Shown here: positions 54,466-63,260 of the stretch, piece after piece
How the letters are laid out: each line of letters opens with the position of its first letter
Numbering within the stretch: position 1 is the stretch's first letter
From: an uncultured Ruminococcus sp.
GTDB lineage: Bacteria; Bacillota; Clostridia; Oscillospirales; Ruminococcaceae
Assembly: GCA_902788785.1 (NCBI GenBank)
Contig: CADALT010000001.1
Location: 124,001 to 188,000 of the forward strand
Reading direction: 5' to 3'
DNA length: 64,000 nt
The notes under the pieces: model-generated
Told to the model about the DNA's origin: nothing
The model's database searches: none
Seen by the model: the letters and a program-made list of their open reading frames with translations, nothing else
Made by a program: the position numbers and the translations under genes

Positions 54466-57080
54466 ACGTATCTCAGCAGATCTTTTACAAAATCACGCAG
54501 CTCGGCATCTGTCATCTCGTCGATATTTGTCTTGCGCAGCTTATCTGTAACTATACTGTCACTGATCTTGTCAAAAGATATCTGGTCACTGTCTGCTTTT
54601 GAAACAGCGGCTTTTGCCCTGGCAGCATCGTTCTCCATTTCGCCGAGAAGCGATTTTGCTCTGCCGATTATCTTGTTCGGCAGACCTGCAAGCTTTGCTA
54701 CCTCGATGCCATAGCTTTCATCAGCGCCGCCCGGTACGATCTTACGCAGGAACTTGATGTTATCACCCTGACGCTTTACAGCTACAGAATAATTCTTGAC
54801 ACCTGTAAGCTCGTCCTCCAGCGCTATAAGCTCATGATAGTGGGTCGCAAAAAGCGTTTTGCAGCCCAGTGAACGTGATGTGGAGATATACTCCGAAACC
54901 GCTCTTGCAATGGATATACCATCAAAAGTCGAAGTACCTCTGCCGACCTCATCGAGTATGACAAGGCTGTTCTTGGTTGCGTGCTTTACAATGTCTGCGA
55001 CCTCACTCATCTCCACCATGAAAGTGGACTGACCTGCTGTCAGGTCATCCGATGCGCCGATCCTGGTGAATATCTGATCGACGACCGAGATCTTTGCGTA
55101 ATCAGCAGGCACAAAACAGCCTATCTGAGCCATCAGTGTTATCAGTGCGACCTGACGCATATATGTGGATTTACCCGACATATTCGGTCCTGTGATGACA
55201 GACATACGATTATCCGAAAGGTCAAGATATGTATCATTCGGGACGAACACCTCATCGGTCTGCATCAGTTCGACAACAGGATGTCTGCCGTTCTTGATGT
55301 TTATCACGCCGTCGATAGCTATCTCGGGCTTGGTGTAATTATTTTTTATCGCCGCAGTTGCGTAGGAACACAACACATCTATCTCTGCTACTGCATTTGC
55401 AGTCTCCTGCACTATCCTCAGCTGTGTGGCGATAAAGTCACGCACCTCGGTGAATATCTCCTGTTCGAGAGATACTATTTTATCACTTGCGCCTAAGATA
55501 GTATTCTCGGCAACTTTCAGTTCATCGGTAATGAACCTTTCGCAGTTGGCAAGAGTCTGTTTTCTGATATAATGATCGGGTATTAGGTCATAGTATGACT
55601 TTGTGACCTCGATATAGTAGCCGAAAACACGGTTATAGCCGATCTTTAAATTCTTGATGCCCGTCTTTTCTTTCTCACGCTGTTCGATATCCTCGATTAT
55701 ACCCTTGCCGCCCGAGATAATATTGCGCAGTCCGTCAAGCTGTTCATTGAAGCCGTCTTTGATGACTCCACCGTCCTTGACATTTGCAGGCGGTTCATCA
55801 ACGATAGCATTCTCGACCAGATTTGATACAGCATCAAGAGTAGATATCCTGCTGTTGCAGTCTTTTATAAGTTTGCCGTCGAAATGGCTGAGCTGATTTT
55901 TCAGTTCGGGAAGCTTTAGTGCAGTAAGCGACAGAGATTTAAGATCTCTGGGACTTGCTGACCTGTACATGACTCTCGTCATAAGACGTTCAAGGTCGTA
56001 GACACCGCTCAATACTTCCCTTATCTCACCCAGTTCAACAGGAGAATTAACAAGCTGTTCCACAGCATTCAGCCTGTCGATGATCTTTGCGGGATTTATC
56101 AAAGGCTGTTCGAGCCAGGATTTGAGCATCCTGTTGCCTATGGAAGTTTTTGTATTGCTGATGACCCACAGAAGCGAACCTTTCTTCTGCTTATTGCGAA
56201 GTGTTTCTGTAAGTTCGAGATTTCGCCTTGCGGTAAAACCTATGGTCATTATGGGATCGGCATCATGTTTTATTATGGAAGAAAATCTTCCTACCAGAGC
56301 CTTCTGCGTATCATGTATATAGGCGAAAAGTCCGCATACTGCATATGCACCCAGACCATCAGCTTTGACACCAAGTGTATCGAGACTGTTTACAGAGAAC
56401 TGACTCAGCACCTCATCTGTATGTGCATTGGGATCAAAATCGCCCTCTTCCATCAGCTGTACACTGGTCTTCAGCTTCTCACGCATAAAACCCGAGATCT
56501 CTATATTTGAAAGTATCTCATCGTTTATCAGTATCTCGGCAGGTTCAAAACGTGAAAGCTCATTTATTGCTGATGTAGCCATATCCTTTCCGGAAAATTC
56601 AAAAAGATGTACTTCTCCGGTGGATATGTCAGCAAGGCACAGCGCACCCTCTTTGGCACGCATATAAAAAGCACAAAGGAAATTATTTGACTCCTCATCA
56701 AGCATACTGCTCTCGATAAGAGTACCGGGTGTAACGACCCTAATGACCTCTCTCGGAACAAGCCCCTGACATTCGGAAGGATCTTTTGTCTGCTCGCATA
56801 TAGCGACCATATGACCTTTCTCTATGAGTTTTCTCAAATAGATATCACACGCATGATGAGGCACGCCGCACATAGGCGCACGTTCTTCAAGACCGCAGTC
56901 TCTGCCTGTAAGAGTGAGTTCAAGGTCTTTGGACACAGTGACTGCATCATCAAAGAACATTTCGTAAAAGTCACCCAGCCTGTAAAACAGGATATGGTTC
57001 TTGTATTTTTTCTTCACCTCAAGATACTGCTTCATCATGGGGGTGAGCTTAGCTTCATTGATATCCTTGAAAGTTATCAT
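54462..57080 (-). CDS. mutS: DNA mismatch repair protein MutS
   Basis: 872 residues from the ATG at 57080, which has GGAG six bases upstream; four extra codons upstream lack a proper start. The mismatch-reading Phe-x-Glu is in GDFYEMFFDD. The connector, lever and clamp domains follow, and the ATPase has GPNMSGKST (Walker A), VILDEVGRGTSTFDG (Walker B) and FATHYHEL. It recognises mismatches and recruits MutL, whose gene lies 354 bases downstream. Confidence 0.96.
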   Translation of the reverse strand: MITFKDINEAKLTPMMKQYLEVKKKYKNHILFYRLGDFYEMFFDDAVTVSKDLELTLTGRDCGLEERAPMCGVPHHACDIYLRKLIEKGHMVAICEQTKDPSECQGLVPREVIRVVTPGTLIESSMLDEESNNFLCAFYMRAKEGALCLADISTGEVHLFEFSGKDMATSAINELSRFEPAEILINDEILSNIEISGFMREKLKTSVQLMEEGDFDPNAHTDEVLSQFSVNSLDTLGVKADGLGAYAVCGLFAYIHDTQKALVGRFSSIIKHDADPIMTIGFTARRNLELTETLRNKQKKGSLLWVISNTKTSIGNRMLKSWLEQPLINPAKIIDRLNAVEQLVNSPVELGEIREVLSGVYDLERLMTRVMYRSASPRDLKSLSLTALKLPELKNQLSHFDGKLIKDCNSRISTLDAVSNLVENAIVDEPPANVKDGGVIKDGFNEQLDGLRNIISGGKGIIEDIEQREKEKTGIKNLKIGYNRVFGYYIEVTKSYYDLIPDHYIRKQTLANCERFITDELKVAENTILGASDKIVSLEQEIFTEVRDFIATQLRIVQETANAVAEIDVLCSYATAAIKNNYTKPEIAIDGVINIKNGRHPVVELMQTDEVFVPNDTYLDLSDNRMSVITGPNMSGKSTYMRQVALITLMAQIGCFVPADYAKISVVDQIFTRIGASDDLTAGQSTFMVEMSEVADIVKHATKNSLVILDEVGRGTSTFDGISIARAVSEYISTSRSLGCKTLFATHYHELIALEDELTGVKNYSVAVKRQGDNIKFLRKIVPGGADESYGIEVAKLAGLPNKIIGRAKSLLGEMENDAARAKAAVSKADSDQISFDKISDSIVTDKLRKTNIDEMTDAELRDFVKDLLRYV

Positions 57081-57158
57081 TATATGCTCCAATCTATTTA
57101 ATGCCGCTCATCTGCGAACAGCTGTATCGAATAAAATGATCTGCCGTGACTTTCTTAA

Positions 57159-57569
57159 TCAGCCGCAGCCGCCGCAGGTCGAGCAGCTGCCCGAGCATCC
57201 CGAAGGCGCAGTTGCAGGGCAAGTTTCGGGATCATCGCCGTTAGCTGCCTGCTGGAGGATGTAGTAAACGCTCTTCATAAGAGCATCGATCTCAGCCTTA
57301 GCCTCATTATATTCTACCATTTTAGGTGTAGCCATGATCTGCTCGTACATCTCTTTGAGTTCCCTGTCCAGTTCAGTCAGCTTATCAGCATCCTTATCAG
57401 GCTTTCTCATCTCAACGCTGAGTTCGGAACGCTTCTGGTTGAACTCACCGATAGAATTCTGCAGTTCAGTATCAGTATCATTTATCTTGCAGATGTTCTC
57501 ATATTTCTTATATCTCTCATCTTCCTGTATAGCTTTGCCAAGCTGTCTTGTAAGTTCAATAACATTCAT
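57159..57569 (-). CDS. YlbF/YmcA-family protein with a Cys-rich tail
   Basis: 136 residues. The first 110 are an all-helical YlbF/YmcA domain (LTRQLGKAIQEDERYKKYEN then LKEMYEQIMATPKMVEYNEA). Bacillus relatives form a complex with two Fe-S clusters that steers RNase Y and sporulation entry. The last 20 residues are striking: five Cys among Gly and Ser, ending in CSTCGGCG, which could hold a metal or cluster. It lies between miaB and mutS in the same direction. Confidence 0.85.
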   Translation of the reverse strand: MNVIELTRQLGKAIQEDERYKKYENICKINDTDTELQNSIGEFNQKRSELSVEMRKPDKDADKLTELDRELKEMYEQIMATPKMVEYNEAKAEIDALMKSVYYILQQAANGDDPETCPATAPSGCSGSCSTCGGCG

Positions 57570-57601
57570 GATTACTGCTCCTTAGTTAATTTTAGTTTAT
57601 A

Positions 57602-58993
57602 TCATACCTGTTCGCCCATAAGCGCCCAGTTCATTGCCTTCGTTATCCTGACATTTATAAATTCACCGATATATTTTTTATCAGCTTCTACCTCGACGAT
57701 TATATTCTCATCTGTCTTGCCCGTCAGGTAGCCTTCGCCTGTTCTGCCTTCGCCCTCGACCAGTATCTCTACTGTCCTGCCGACAAATCTGCCGAACCAC
57801 TCCGAGGTTATCTCACGCTGTTCCATCAGCAGTTCCCTGAGCCAAAGACCTTTCTGTTTATCGGATATATCGTCCTGCATCTTAGCGGCAGGTGTGCCCG
57901 ATCTTCTTGAATACACAAACGAATAGATATTGTCATACTTGACACGTTTGATAATATCCTTTGTCATGCAGAATTCTTCATAAGTCTCCCCCGGGAAACC
58001 GACTATAAGGTCGGTAGTGAAAGAAAAATCGGGAACTCTGCTTCGTGCATAGTCTATTATCTCCAGATACTTCTCGGTCGTATACCTGCGGTTCATGGCT
58101 TTCAGCACCCTGTCACTGCCTGCCTGAACAGGAAGATGCAAATGGGTGCAGACCTTTTCGCAGTCGATTATGGTATCAATAAGTTCAAATGAAGCGTCCT
58201 TAGGGTGGCTTGACATGAACCTGATACGGAATTTTCCGGGTATCTCATTGATGCTGCAAAGAAGCTGCGGAAAACCGTAAGCATAGGAATTGACATTCTG
58301 TCCCAGCAGCGTTATCTCTTTATAACCCTGCTCAACAAGCTGTCTTACCTCGGCAAGTACCGCCTCGGGCTTTCTGCTGCGCTCTCTTCCCCTGACATGA
58401 GGGACGATACAGTATGTGCAGAAATTATTACAGCCGTACATTATTGGCAGAAATGCCCTGACCTTGTCATCACGCAGCTGAGTAAGGCTTTCATCTATCT
58501 CTGTACAGACATCTGACTGATTAAAGATACGCTTATGCTTTGAAATAACTTCCCACAGCATTGAATACATATCATTATAGGCAAATGTACCGAACACCAG
58601 ATCGACCTGCCGATAGGAATTTTTCACCTTCTGTGCTACGTGTTCCTGCTGCGCCATACATCCGCAGATACCGATAACCAGTTCCTTATCAGCCTCTTTC
58701 AGCTTTTTCATATCACCGATGTTGCCGAACACTCTATCCTCGGCATTTTCACGGACAGCACAGGTATTAAGGAGAATAAACTGCGCATCACCGATCTCAT
58801 CGGTGAAATCATAACCCACCTTAGCCAGCATACCCTTGATCTTTTCGCCGTCGCTCACATTCTGCTGACAGCCATAGGAATGCACATAAGCCAATGGTGC
58901 ATGACCCTTATCCGCACGGTATTTTTCAGACCAGTCACAAAGTCCCTGTACAGCATCATCCGTATTAACGGCAGAGATATAAACTTCTGACAT
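57602..58993 (-). CDS. miaB: tRNA (N6-isopentenyladenosine-C2)-methylthiotransferase MiaB
   Basis: 463 residues from the ATG at 58993 behind GAGG; the frame opens seven codons earlier. The UPF0004 domain has VHSYGCQQNVSDGEKI, NTCAVRENAEDR and CGCMAQQ with the three Cys of the auxiliary cluster. The radical-SAM core has MYGCNNFCTYCIVPHVRG (CxxxCxxC), and the C-terminal TRAM domain follows. It changes i6A37 to ms2i6A37 after MiaA. It heads the long minus-strand cluster, with a consensus promoter at 59052-59080. Confidence 0.94.
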   Translation of the reverse strand: MSEVYISAVNTDDAVQGLCDWSEKYRADKGHAPLAYVHSYGCQQNVSDGEKIKGMLAKVGYDFTDEIGDAQFILLNTCAVRENAEDRVFGNIGDMKKLKEADKELVIGICGCMAQQEHVAQKVKNSYRQVDLVFGTFAYNDMYSMLWEVISKHKRIFNQSDVCTEIDESLTQLRDDKVRAFLPIMYGCNNFCTYCIVPHVRGRERSRKPEAVLAEVRQLVEQGYKEITLLGQNVNSYAYGFPQLLCSINEIPGKFRIRFMSSHPKDASFELIDTIIDCEKVCTHLHLPVQAGSDRVLKAMNRRYTTEKYLEIIDYARSRVPDFSFTTDLIVGFPGETYEEFCMTKDIIKRVKYDNIYSFVYSRRSGTPAAKMQDDISDKQKGLWLRELLMEQREITSEWFGRFVGRTVEILVEGEGRTGEGYLTGKTDENIIVEVEADKKYIGEFINVRITKAMNWALMGEQV

Positions 58994-59051
58994 CATGTAC
59001 CTCATTTCAAACACAATATATAGTAATTTACCCGATCTTGCATACTATATA

Positions 59052-59080
59052 ATTATATAACTTTTCTGCTCATTTGTCAA
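59052..59080 (-). promoter_or_regulatory. Consensus promoter of the miaB-mutS-mutL cluster
   Basis: On the minus strand: TTGACA (59075-59080), 17 bases, TATAAT (59052-59057). Confidence 0.85.
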
Positions 59081-59202
59081 CACAAAATATGCTGTTTTAG
59101 AAAAGCGTTACATTCACAGTATTACATAACAGAAAATAGTTTTTTATCTTTCTTTATTTTCATTTTATGACAGAAAGCAATTATAATTTTTCATAAAAAC
59201 TC

Positions 59203-59231
59203 TTGACAAACGCAGAAATATTTGTTATAAT
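59203..59231 (+). promoter_or_regulatory. Consensus promoter for the structured RNA
   Basis: TTGACA (59203-59208), 17 bases, TATAAT (59226-59231), a perfect match to the SigA consensus. The first start codon behind it is about 300 bases away. Confidence 0.85.
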
Positions 59232-59237
59232 ATACTC

Positions 59238-59515
59238 AACGAAAAATGTGATATTTTCGTGTGCCGGTCGCTTAGCGGCTGATAAAAACATCATAAAGGC
59301 GCCATCAGGTGTCTTGTTAAAGGCTGGCTCATCGGGATGTTTTAGGCTTTTTTTCGCTGAGCAGGGAATTGATTTATTCGGGAGAATTTCCGAAAGAATC
59401 ATATACTGCCCTCTGGGTTGGGGGCAGACCAGGGAGCAGAGGTGCGATGCCGTAAGCTCTTACCATACAAAATACAAAACGCCTGTCTGTTGATACGGAC
59501 AGGCTGTTTTCTTGT
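59238..59515 (+). ncRNA. Unidentified structured RNA or long leader before a CotH gene
   Basis: Between a perfect promoter and a terminator lies a stretch of about 275 bases without a convincing gene. A closing stem joins GCTTAGCGGC (59270-59279) with GCCGTAAGC (59449-59457), one base bulged. Inside: AAAACATC (59285-59292) with GATGTTTT (59336-59343), enclosing GGCGCC/GGTGTC (59298-59303/59308-59313); TTCGG/CCGAA around 59377-59394; and alternative GC stems within 59406-59441. I compared it by eye with 6S RNA, SRP RNA, RNase P, tmRNA and the cobalamin, lysine, c-di-AMP, c-di-GMP and glmS elements, and none fits. It could be a small RNA or a regulated leader of the CotH-lipoprotein gene. Confidence 0.6.
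59481..59513 (+). terminator. Terminator of the structured RNA / attenuator before the CotH gene
   Basis: GCCTGTC (59481-59487) pairs with GACAGGC (59498-59504), followed by TGTTTTCTT. The ribosome site of the next gene is directly behind (59517-59523). Confidence 0.78.
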
Positions 59516-59529
59516 GAAGGGAGAAACAA

Positions 59530-61578
59530 ATGAGAAATAAGAACACTGCCGCAGCCGCCTTTGCTGTGTCTTTCCTTATGCTCTGCGGCTGCGCCGGGAA
59601 TGATGTTAAAGATGTTTCATCAAAAAATGACAGTTTGGCAGAAAACACAAGTACGGCAGATAATATAACAGATGATCCGAATAAAGAGACAGGTCCCATA
59701 GTCGAATTCAGCGCCGAGAGCGGTTTTTATGATGAAGAATTCGCTCTCGAATTAAAATGTGCCGAAAAAGATATGGTCATACGCTACACCACCGACGGAA
59801 GTATCCCTAATGAAAATTCAGCGGAATACACCTCCCCTATCATGCTGACAGATAAAGAAAAGAATGAAGCCGTGCTTGCAAATCACACAGATATAACGGG
59901 AGATAATGACTATACTCCCCCGAAAGATATGGACGTGGGCTGTGTAGTAAGAGCAGCCGCTTTCTCGCAAGAAGGAGAACACGGTCCGGTTGAAAGTCAC
60001 AGCTATTTTATCGGATTTGACAGAGCGAGCTTATACGGTGATGTGCCGATCATATCCATAATGGTCGATGAAAACGATCTTTTTGACTATGAGAGAGGCA
60101 TATACTGCCTTGGAAAATATCACGACCAATGGCTGGAAGAGAACCCGGCGAACAAAGATCTTGAAGGCTGGCAGCACATTGCCAACTACTCGCAAACAGG
60201 CAGAGAATGGGAACGTCCCGTTTATACGGAATACATCACATCAGATAACACAATAGGTTTCGGACAGGATATGGGCATCAGGATAATGGGTGCGGCAACC
60301 AGAAACGAAAACCAGAAAAGTCTCAGGCTTACTGCTCGTGAGGAGTACGGAAAGAAGAACGTAAAATACACCCTGATACCCGATAACGAGCGCAGCGACA
60401 AAACAGGTGTTGTAGAAAAATACAAATCGTTTATCCTTAGGAATGGCGGAAACGATTGCAATTTTCTCAAATACAAAGATGTTTTGCTGCAAAGCCTTGT
60501 GGCAGATAAAGATTTCGAGACCTTGCAGGGCACTCCTGTTGTTGCCTTCATAAACGGTGAATTCTGGGGTGTTTACTCACTTATGGAAGATTACAGCGAT
60601 AATTACATCGAAAACAACTATGGTATCGACAACAAGAATGTTGTTATAGTCAAGGTCGGCGAGATCGAGGAAGGCGAACCCGAGGATATCAAGCTATACA
60701 CCGATATGTATGATTTCATCACAAATAATGATATGTCTGATGATGAGAACTATAAAAAAGCCGAATCCATGATAGATATGCAGTCTTTCTGCGATCATAT
60801 GGCATTCAATGTTTACATAGGAAATGAGGATGGTATTCTGCGAGGAGCAAACTGGCGAATGTGGCGGGTTCGTCAGGCTGACAGCAGTTCTCCTGTAGGT
60901 GACGGGAAATGGCGCATGATGGCATATGACTGTGAATACTCCACAGGTCTGTACTCGGGCGGCGAAGGTTATCAGGATAATTATGTCCGCCATGCCGTTA
61001 AGGGTGATATAGATACAAAGGATATCGATGATCCTCCTGCCGATATATTTCGCAAGCTGCTTGAAAATGATAAATTCAAGGAACAATTCATACTCGCACT
61101 TTGCGATATGAGAAATATAAGCTTTGAGAAAAATCGAGTTCACACTGCTTTTGATGAGTATGACAAGATGTACGGTAAACTCGCAGGCATGACTTTTGAA
61201 CGTTTTGGCGAAGACTACGCAAAACCTATGTATGGAGTATTTAAGAATCATGCTCTGAAATATCTGGACGGCAGGCACGATCTTTTCATGAAACATATAA
61301 GCAATGTTTTTGACTGCGGCGAGACCGCTTCCGTTACACTTTCTGTAAACGACGCCGAAGAAGGCGGAATGATAGTCAACACCACCGCAGCCGATCTTAC
61401 GGACGGAGAAATAAGTTGTGATTATTTCAAGGAAATCCCAATTACCATCAAAGCCGAGCCAAAGTCCGGTAAATTCGTTAAATGGGAATACGAGGGCTGC
61501 ACCGTTTCTGCTGAAAATTCAGATGAGATAACTGTGAAGATAGATGGCGATTGCAGCATCACAGCCATATATGAATAA
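59530..61578 (+). CDS. CotH-kinase-domain lipoprotein
   Basis: 682 residues. The signal peptide ends in the lipobox LCGC. Residues 55-150 are a chitobiase/Fn3-like domain (VIRYTTDGSIPNENSAEY). The CotH kinase domain spans about 175-590 with SFILRNGGNDCNFLKYKDVL, FWGVYSLMEDYSDNYIENNY and MMAYDCEYSTGLY (metal-binding Asp). The C-terminal 90 residues form a repeat-like beta domain (EIPITIKAEPKSGKFVKWEY). CotH proteins are atypical kinases that phosphorylate secreted proteins on Ser; in cellulolytic Ruminococcus they are common and their target is not known. The start ATG has an AAGGGAG site right after the terminator hairpin. Confidence 0.9.
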   Translation: MRNKNTAAAAFAVSFLMLCGCAGNDVKDVSSKNDSLAENTSTADNITDDPNKETGPIVEFSAESGFYDEEFALELKCAEKDMVIRYTTDGSIPNENSAEYTSPIMLTDKEKNEAVLANHTDITGDNDYTPPKDMDVGCVVRAAAFSQEGEHGPVESHSYFIGFDRASLYGDVPIISIMVDENDLFDYERGIYCLGKYHDQWLEENPANKDLEGWQHIANYSQTGREWERPVYTEYITSDNTIGFGQDMGIRIMGAATRNENQKSLRLTAREEYGKKNVKYTLIPDNERSDKTGVVEKYKSFILRNGGNDCNFLKYKDVLLQSLVADKDFETLQGTPVVAFINGEFWGVYSLMEDYSDNYIENNYGIDNKNVVIVKVGEIEEGEPEDIKLYTDMYDFITNNDMSDDENYKKAESMIDMQSFCDHMAFNVYIGNEDGILRGANWRMWRVRQADSSSPVGDGKWRMMAYDCEYSTGLYSGGEGYQDNYVRHAVKGDIDTKDIDDPPADIFRKLLENDKFKEQFILALCDMRNISFEKNRVHTAFDEYDKMYGKLAGMTFERFGEDYAKPMYGVFKNHALKYLDGRHDLFMKHISNVFDCGETASVTLSVNDAEEGGMIVNTTAADLTDGEISCDYFKEIPITIKAEPKSGKFVKWEYEGCTVSAENSDEITVKIDGDCSITAIYE

Positions 61579-61596
61579 CGATCACAGGAGGATATA

Positions 61597-62046
61597 ATGA
61601 AAAGGACAGAAAATGTCGAGCTGACCACATTATGTATGGTGACAGACGGCGACAGGATACTTCTACAAAACAGAGTAAAGGAAGACTGGCAGGGTTTTAC
61701 TTTTCCCGGAGGACACGTTGAACACGGCGAGTCATTCATAGATGCCGTGATACGTGAAATGAAAGAAGAAACAGGGCTCACCATCATATCGCCAAAACTT
61801 GCGGGCATAAAGCAATTCCCCATAGAAGGCGGACGATACATCGTATTATTGTTTAAAGCAACACAGTATGATGGTGAACTTCATTCCTCCGAAGAAGGCA
61901 AGATGGAATGGATAGAGCGCAGTAAGCTTTCGCAGATAAAAACAGTCGATGACTTTGCTGAACTTTTGAAAGTAATGGATGATCCCGATCTGACAGAATT
62001 TCAATACCTGGTAAACGGTGATGACTGGACAATATCAATAAAATAA
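61597..62046 (+). CDS. Nudix hydrolase
   Basis: 149 residues. The Nudix box is complete: GGHVEHGES then REMKEETGL, with the pattern G-x5-E-x7-REuxEExGu. The start LTTLCMVTDGDRILLQNRVK is like MutT/8-oxo-dGTP diphosphatases of Firmicutes. It hydrolyses a nucleoside diphosphate linked to X. Strong AGGAGG site, 18 bases after the CotH gene, so perhaps co-transcribed. Confidence 0.9.
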   Translation: MKRTENVELTTLCMVTDGDRILLQNRVKEDWQGFTFPGGHVEHGESFIDAVIREMKEETGLTIISPKLAGIKQFPIEGGRYIVLLFKATQYDGELHSSEEGKMEWIERSKLSQIKTVDDFAELLKVMDDPDLTEFQYLVNGDDWTISIK

Positions 62047-62050
62047 ATGA

Positions 62051-62088
62051 TACCCGAAAGCAGTATATATCCGCTTTCGGGTATTTTT
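62051..62088. terminator. Bidirectional terminator after the Nudix gene
   Basis: A perfect 11-bp stem (62051-62061 with 62073-62083) and TTTTTCT; the core CCCGAAAGC/GCTTTCGGG resembles that of the terminator at 251-275. Confidence 0.85.
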
Positions 62089-62095
62089 CTACAGC

Positions 62096-63241
62096 TTATA
62101 TCATCACCCAGATCTGGGCTGCGTTTTCGGGCTCGTATGCCAGAGAAGCAAGCTTTCCGCCCTTGGCAGAAAGGAATTTCTCGTAATCACTGTCTTCGGT
62201 AGAGATGACAAAATATCTGTTGCCCAGAGCCTCAGCCCTGAACTGTGCAGACTTTCCGTCGATCTTTAAGTAATCATAGCCTTTACAGGATCTGTTTACA
62301 TAACCGCCGTCAGCGACCTTCAATCCGAATGTGCCCAACTCGCTGAGCTTGACCTGTATCTTCTGTTCTTTATCCTTGTTTTGCTCATCAAGAACAAGTC
62401 CCTTGGGGGTAACGGTAAGATAAAGACCTGTTGCAAGGTTTTTGAAAGTGTACTGTTTGCCGTCCGTCAGGAAGTTGCCCTTATCAGAGGAACAGTCAGC
62501 ATGGAATTTAAGCAGTACAGCCATGATATGCTGTTCTGTAACAGGGATAGTCTTGGTGGCTGTATCACCAAAAGCTCTGGGATCGAGGTGGAGTATCGCT
62601 CCCACAAAGCTTGATGCATATTTCACCAGCTTATTGAAAGCATCCCCGGGATCGTTTTTCTCGTAATACTTCACAAGTCTCTTATCAAAGCTTTCTGCTT
62701 TATAGTTGCCATAAGTATTGTTAACGTGTTTTTCAAAAGCATTATGAACGTTATTAGCTTTATCGCCCACTGCCATGTTTGCAACATGAGGCGTACAGCC
62801 CATATCAGCTACAAAATGCAGTGCTCTGCCAAGACAGTTCATGGCTTCGGCAGTCTTTCCACTCTTATAAAGGGAAACAGCCGCTGTGTAATTGGCACGG
62901 TAAAGAGTCCTTGCACTGGGGGCAAATTCACCCATTCTGTTGCGGTAAAAGCCCTTGGTCTCGTCAAGTGCTTTACCCTTAGCGTTCATGCAGGAGTAAT
63001 AATGTCTGCCTGAACCCTTGTCTATATCACCGACCTTGTCTGGCTGTATCGTGCCTTCGATGATCGCATCATGCCAGCCCTTATAAAACGCCGCTGTACG
63101 AACTTTTTTCTCCTTATCGAGAAGTTCCAGCGCACATGAAACGATATGCCTGTGTACATCAGAGCTCCACGCATGAGCAGGTCTGATCAAGGCTCTCCCC
63201 AGCTTTGTCACAGCCGAACCTACGGTCTTAATTTTATCCAT
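62096..63241 (-). CDS. Zinc-dependent phospholipase C-like protein with beta-trefoil tail
   Basis: 381 residues from the ATG at 63241 behind AGAGGA; the open frame is longer, but has no site. The N-terminal 240 residues follow the alpha-toxin/S1-P1 pattern: AWSSDVHRHIV, GDIDKGSGRHYY, ALHFVADMGCTPHVAN and HNAFEKHVN, which hold the His, Asp and Glu zinc ligands. The last 125 residues look like a trefoil lectin (QYTFKNLATGLYLTV, VNRSCKGYDYLKI). Such enzymes are normally secreted and start with Trp after the signal peptide. Here AHA-W stands at residue 22-25, but the preceding sequence lacks a hydrophobic core. The location and activity are therefore uncertain. Confidence 0.8.
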   Translation of the reverse strand: MDKIKTVGSAVTKLGRALIRPAHAWSSDVHRHIVSCALELLDKEKKVRTAAFYKGWHDAIIEGTIQPDKVGDIDKGSGRHYYSCMNAKGKALDETKGFYRNRMGEFAPSARTLYRANYTAAVSLYKSGKTAEAMNCLGRALHFVADMGCTPHVANMAVGDKANNVHNAFEKHVNNTYGNYKAESFDKRLVKYYEKNDPGDAFNKLVKYASSFVGAILHLDPRAFGDTATKTIPVTEQHIMAVLLKFHADCSSDKGNFLTDGKQYTFKNLATGLYLTVTPKGLVLDEQNKDKEQKIQVKLSELGTFGLKVADGGYVNRSCKGYDYLKIDGKSAQFRAEALGNRYFVISTEDSDYEKFLSAKGGKLASLAYEPENAAQIWVMI

Positions 63242-63260
63242 CTTAACGTTCCTCTTTCTC

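Noticed and set aside
59238..59515. Known RNA classes for this region: 6S RNA, cobalamin, c-di-AMP (ydaO) or lysine riboswitch
   Set aside because: Short resemblances exist (GTAAGC end as in ydaO; AGAGGTGCG as in lysine; GGGAAT and ACTGCCC as in cobalamin), but the remaining conserved cores are missing or in the wrong order.
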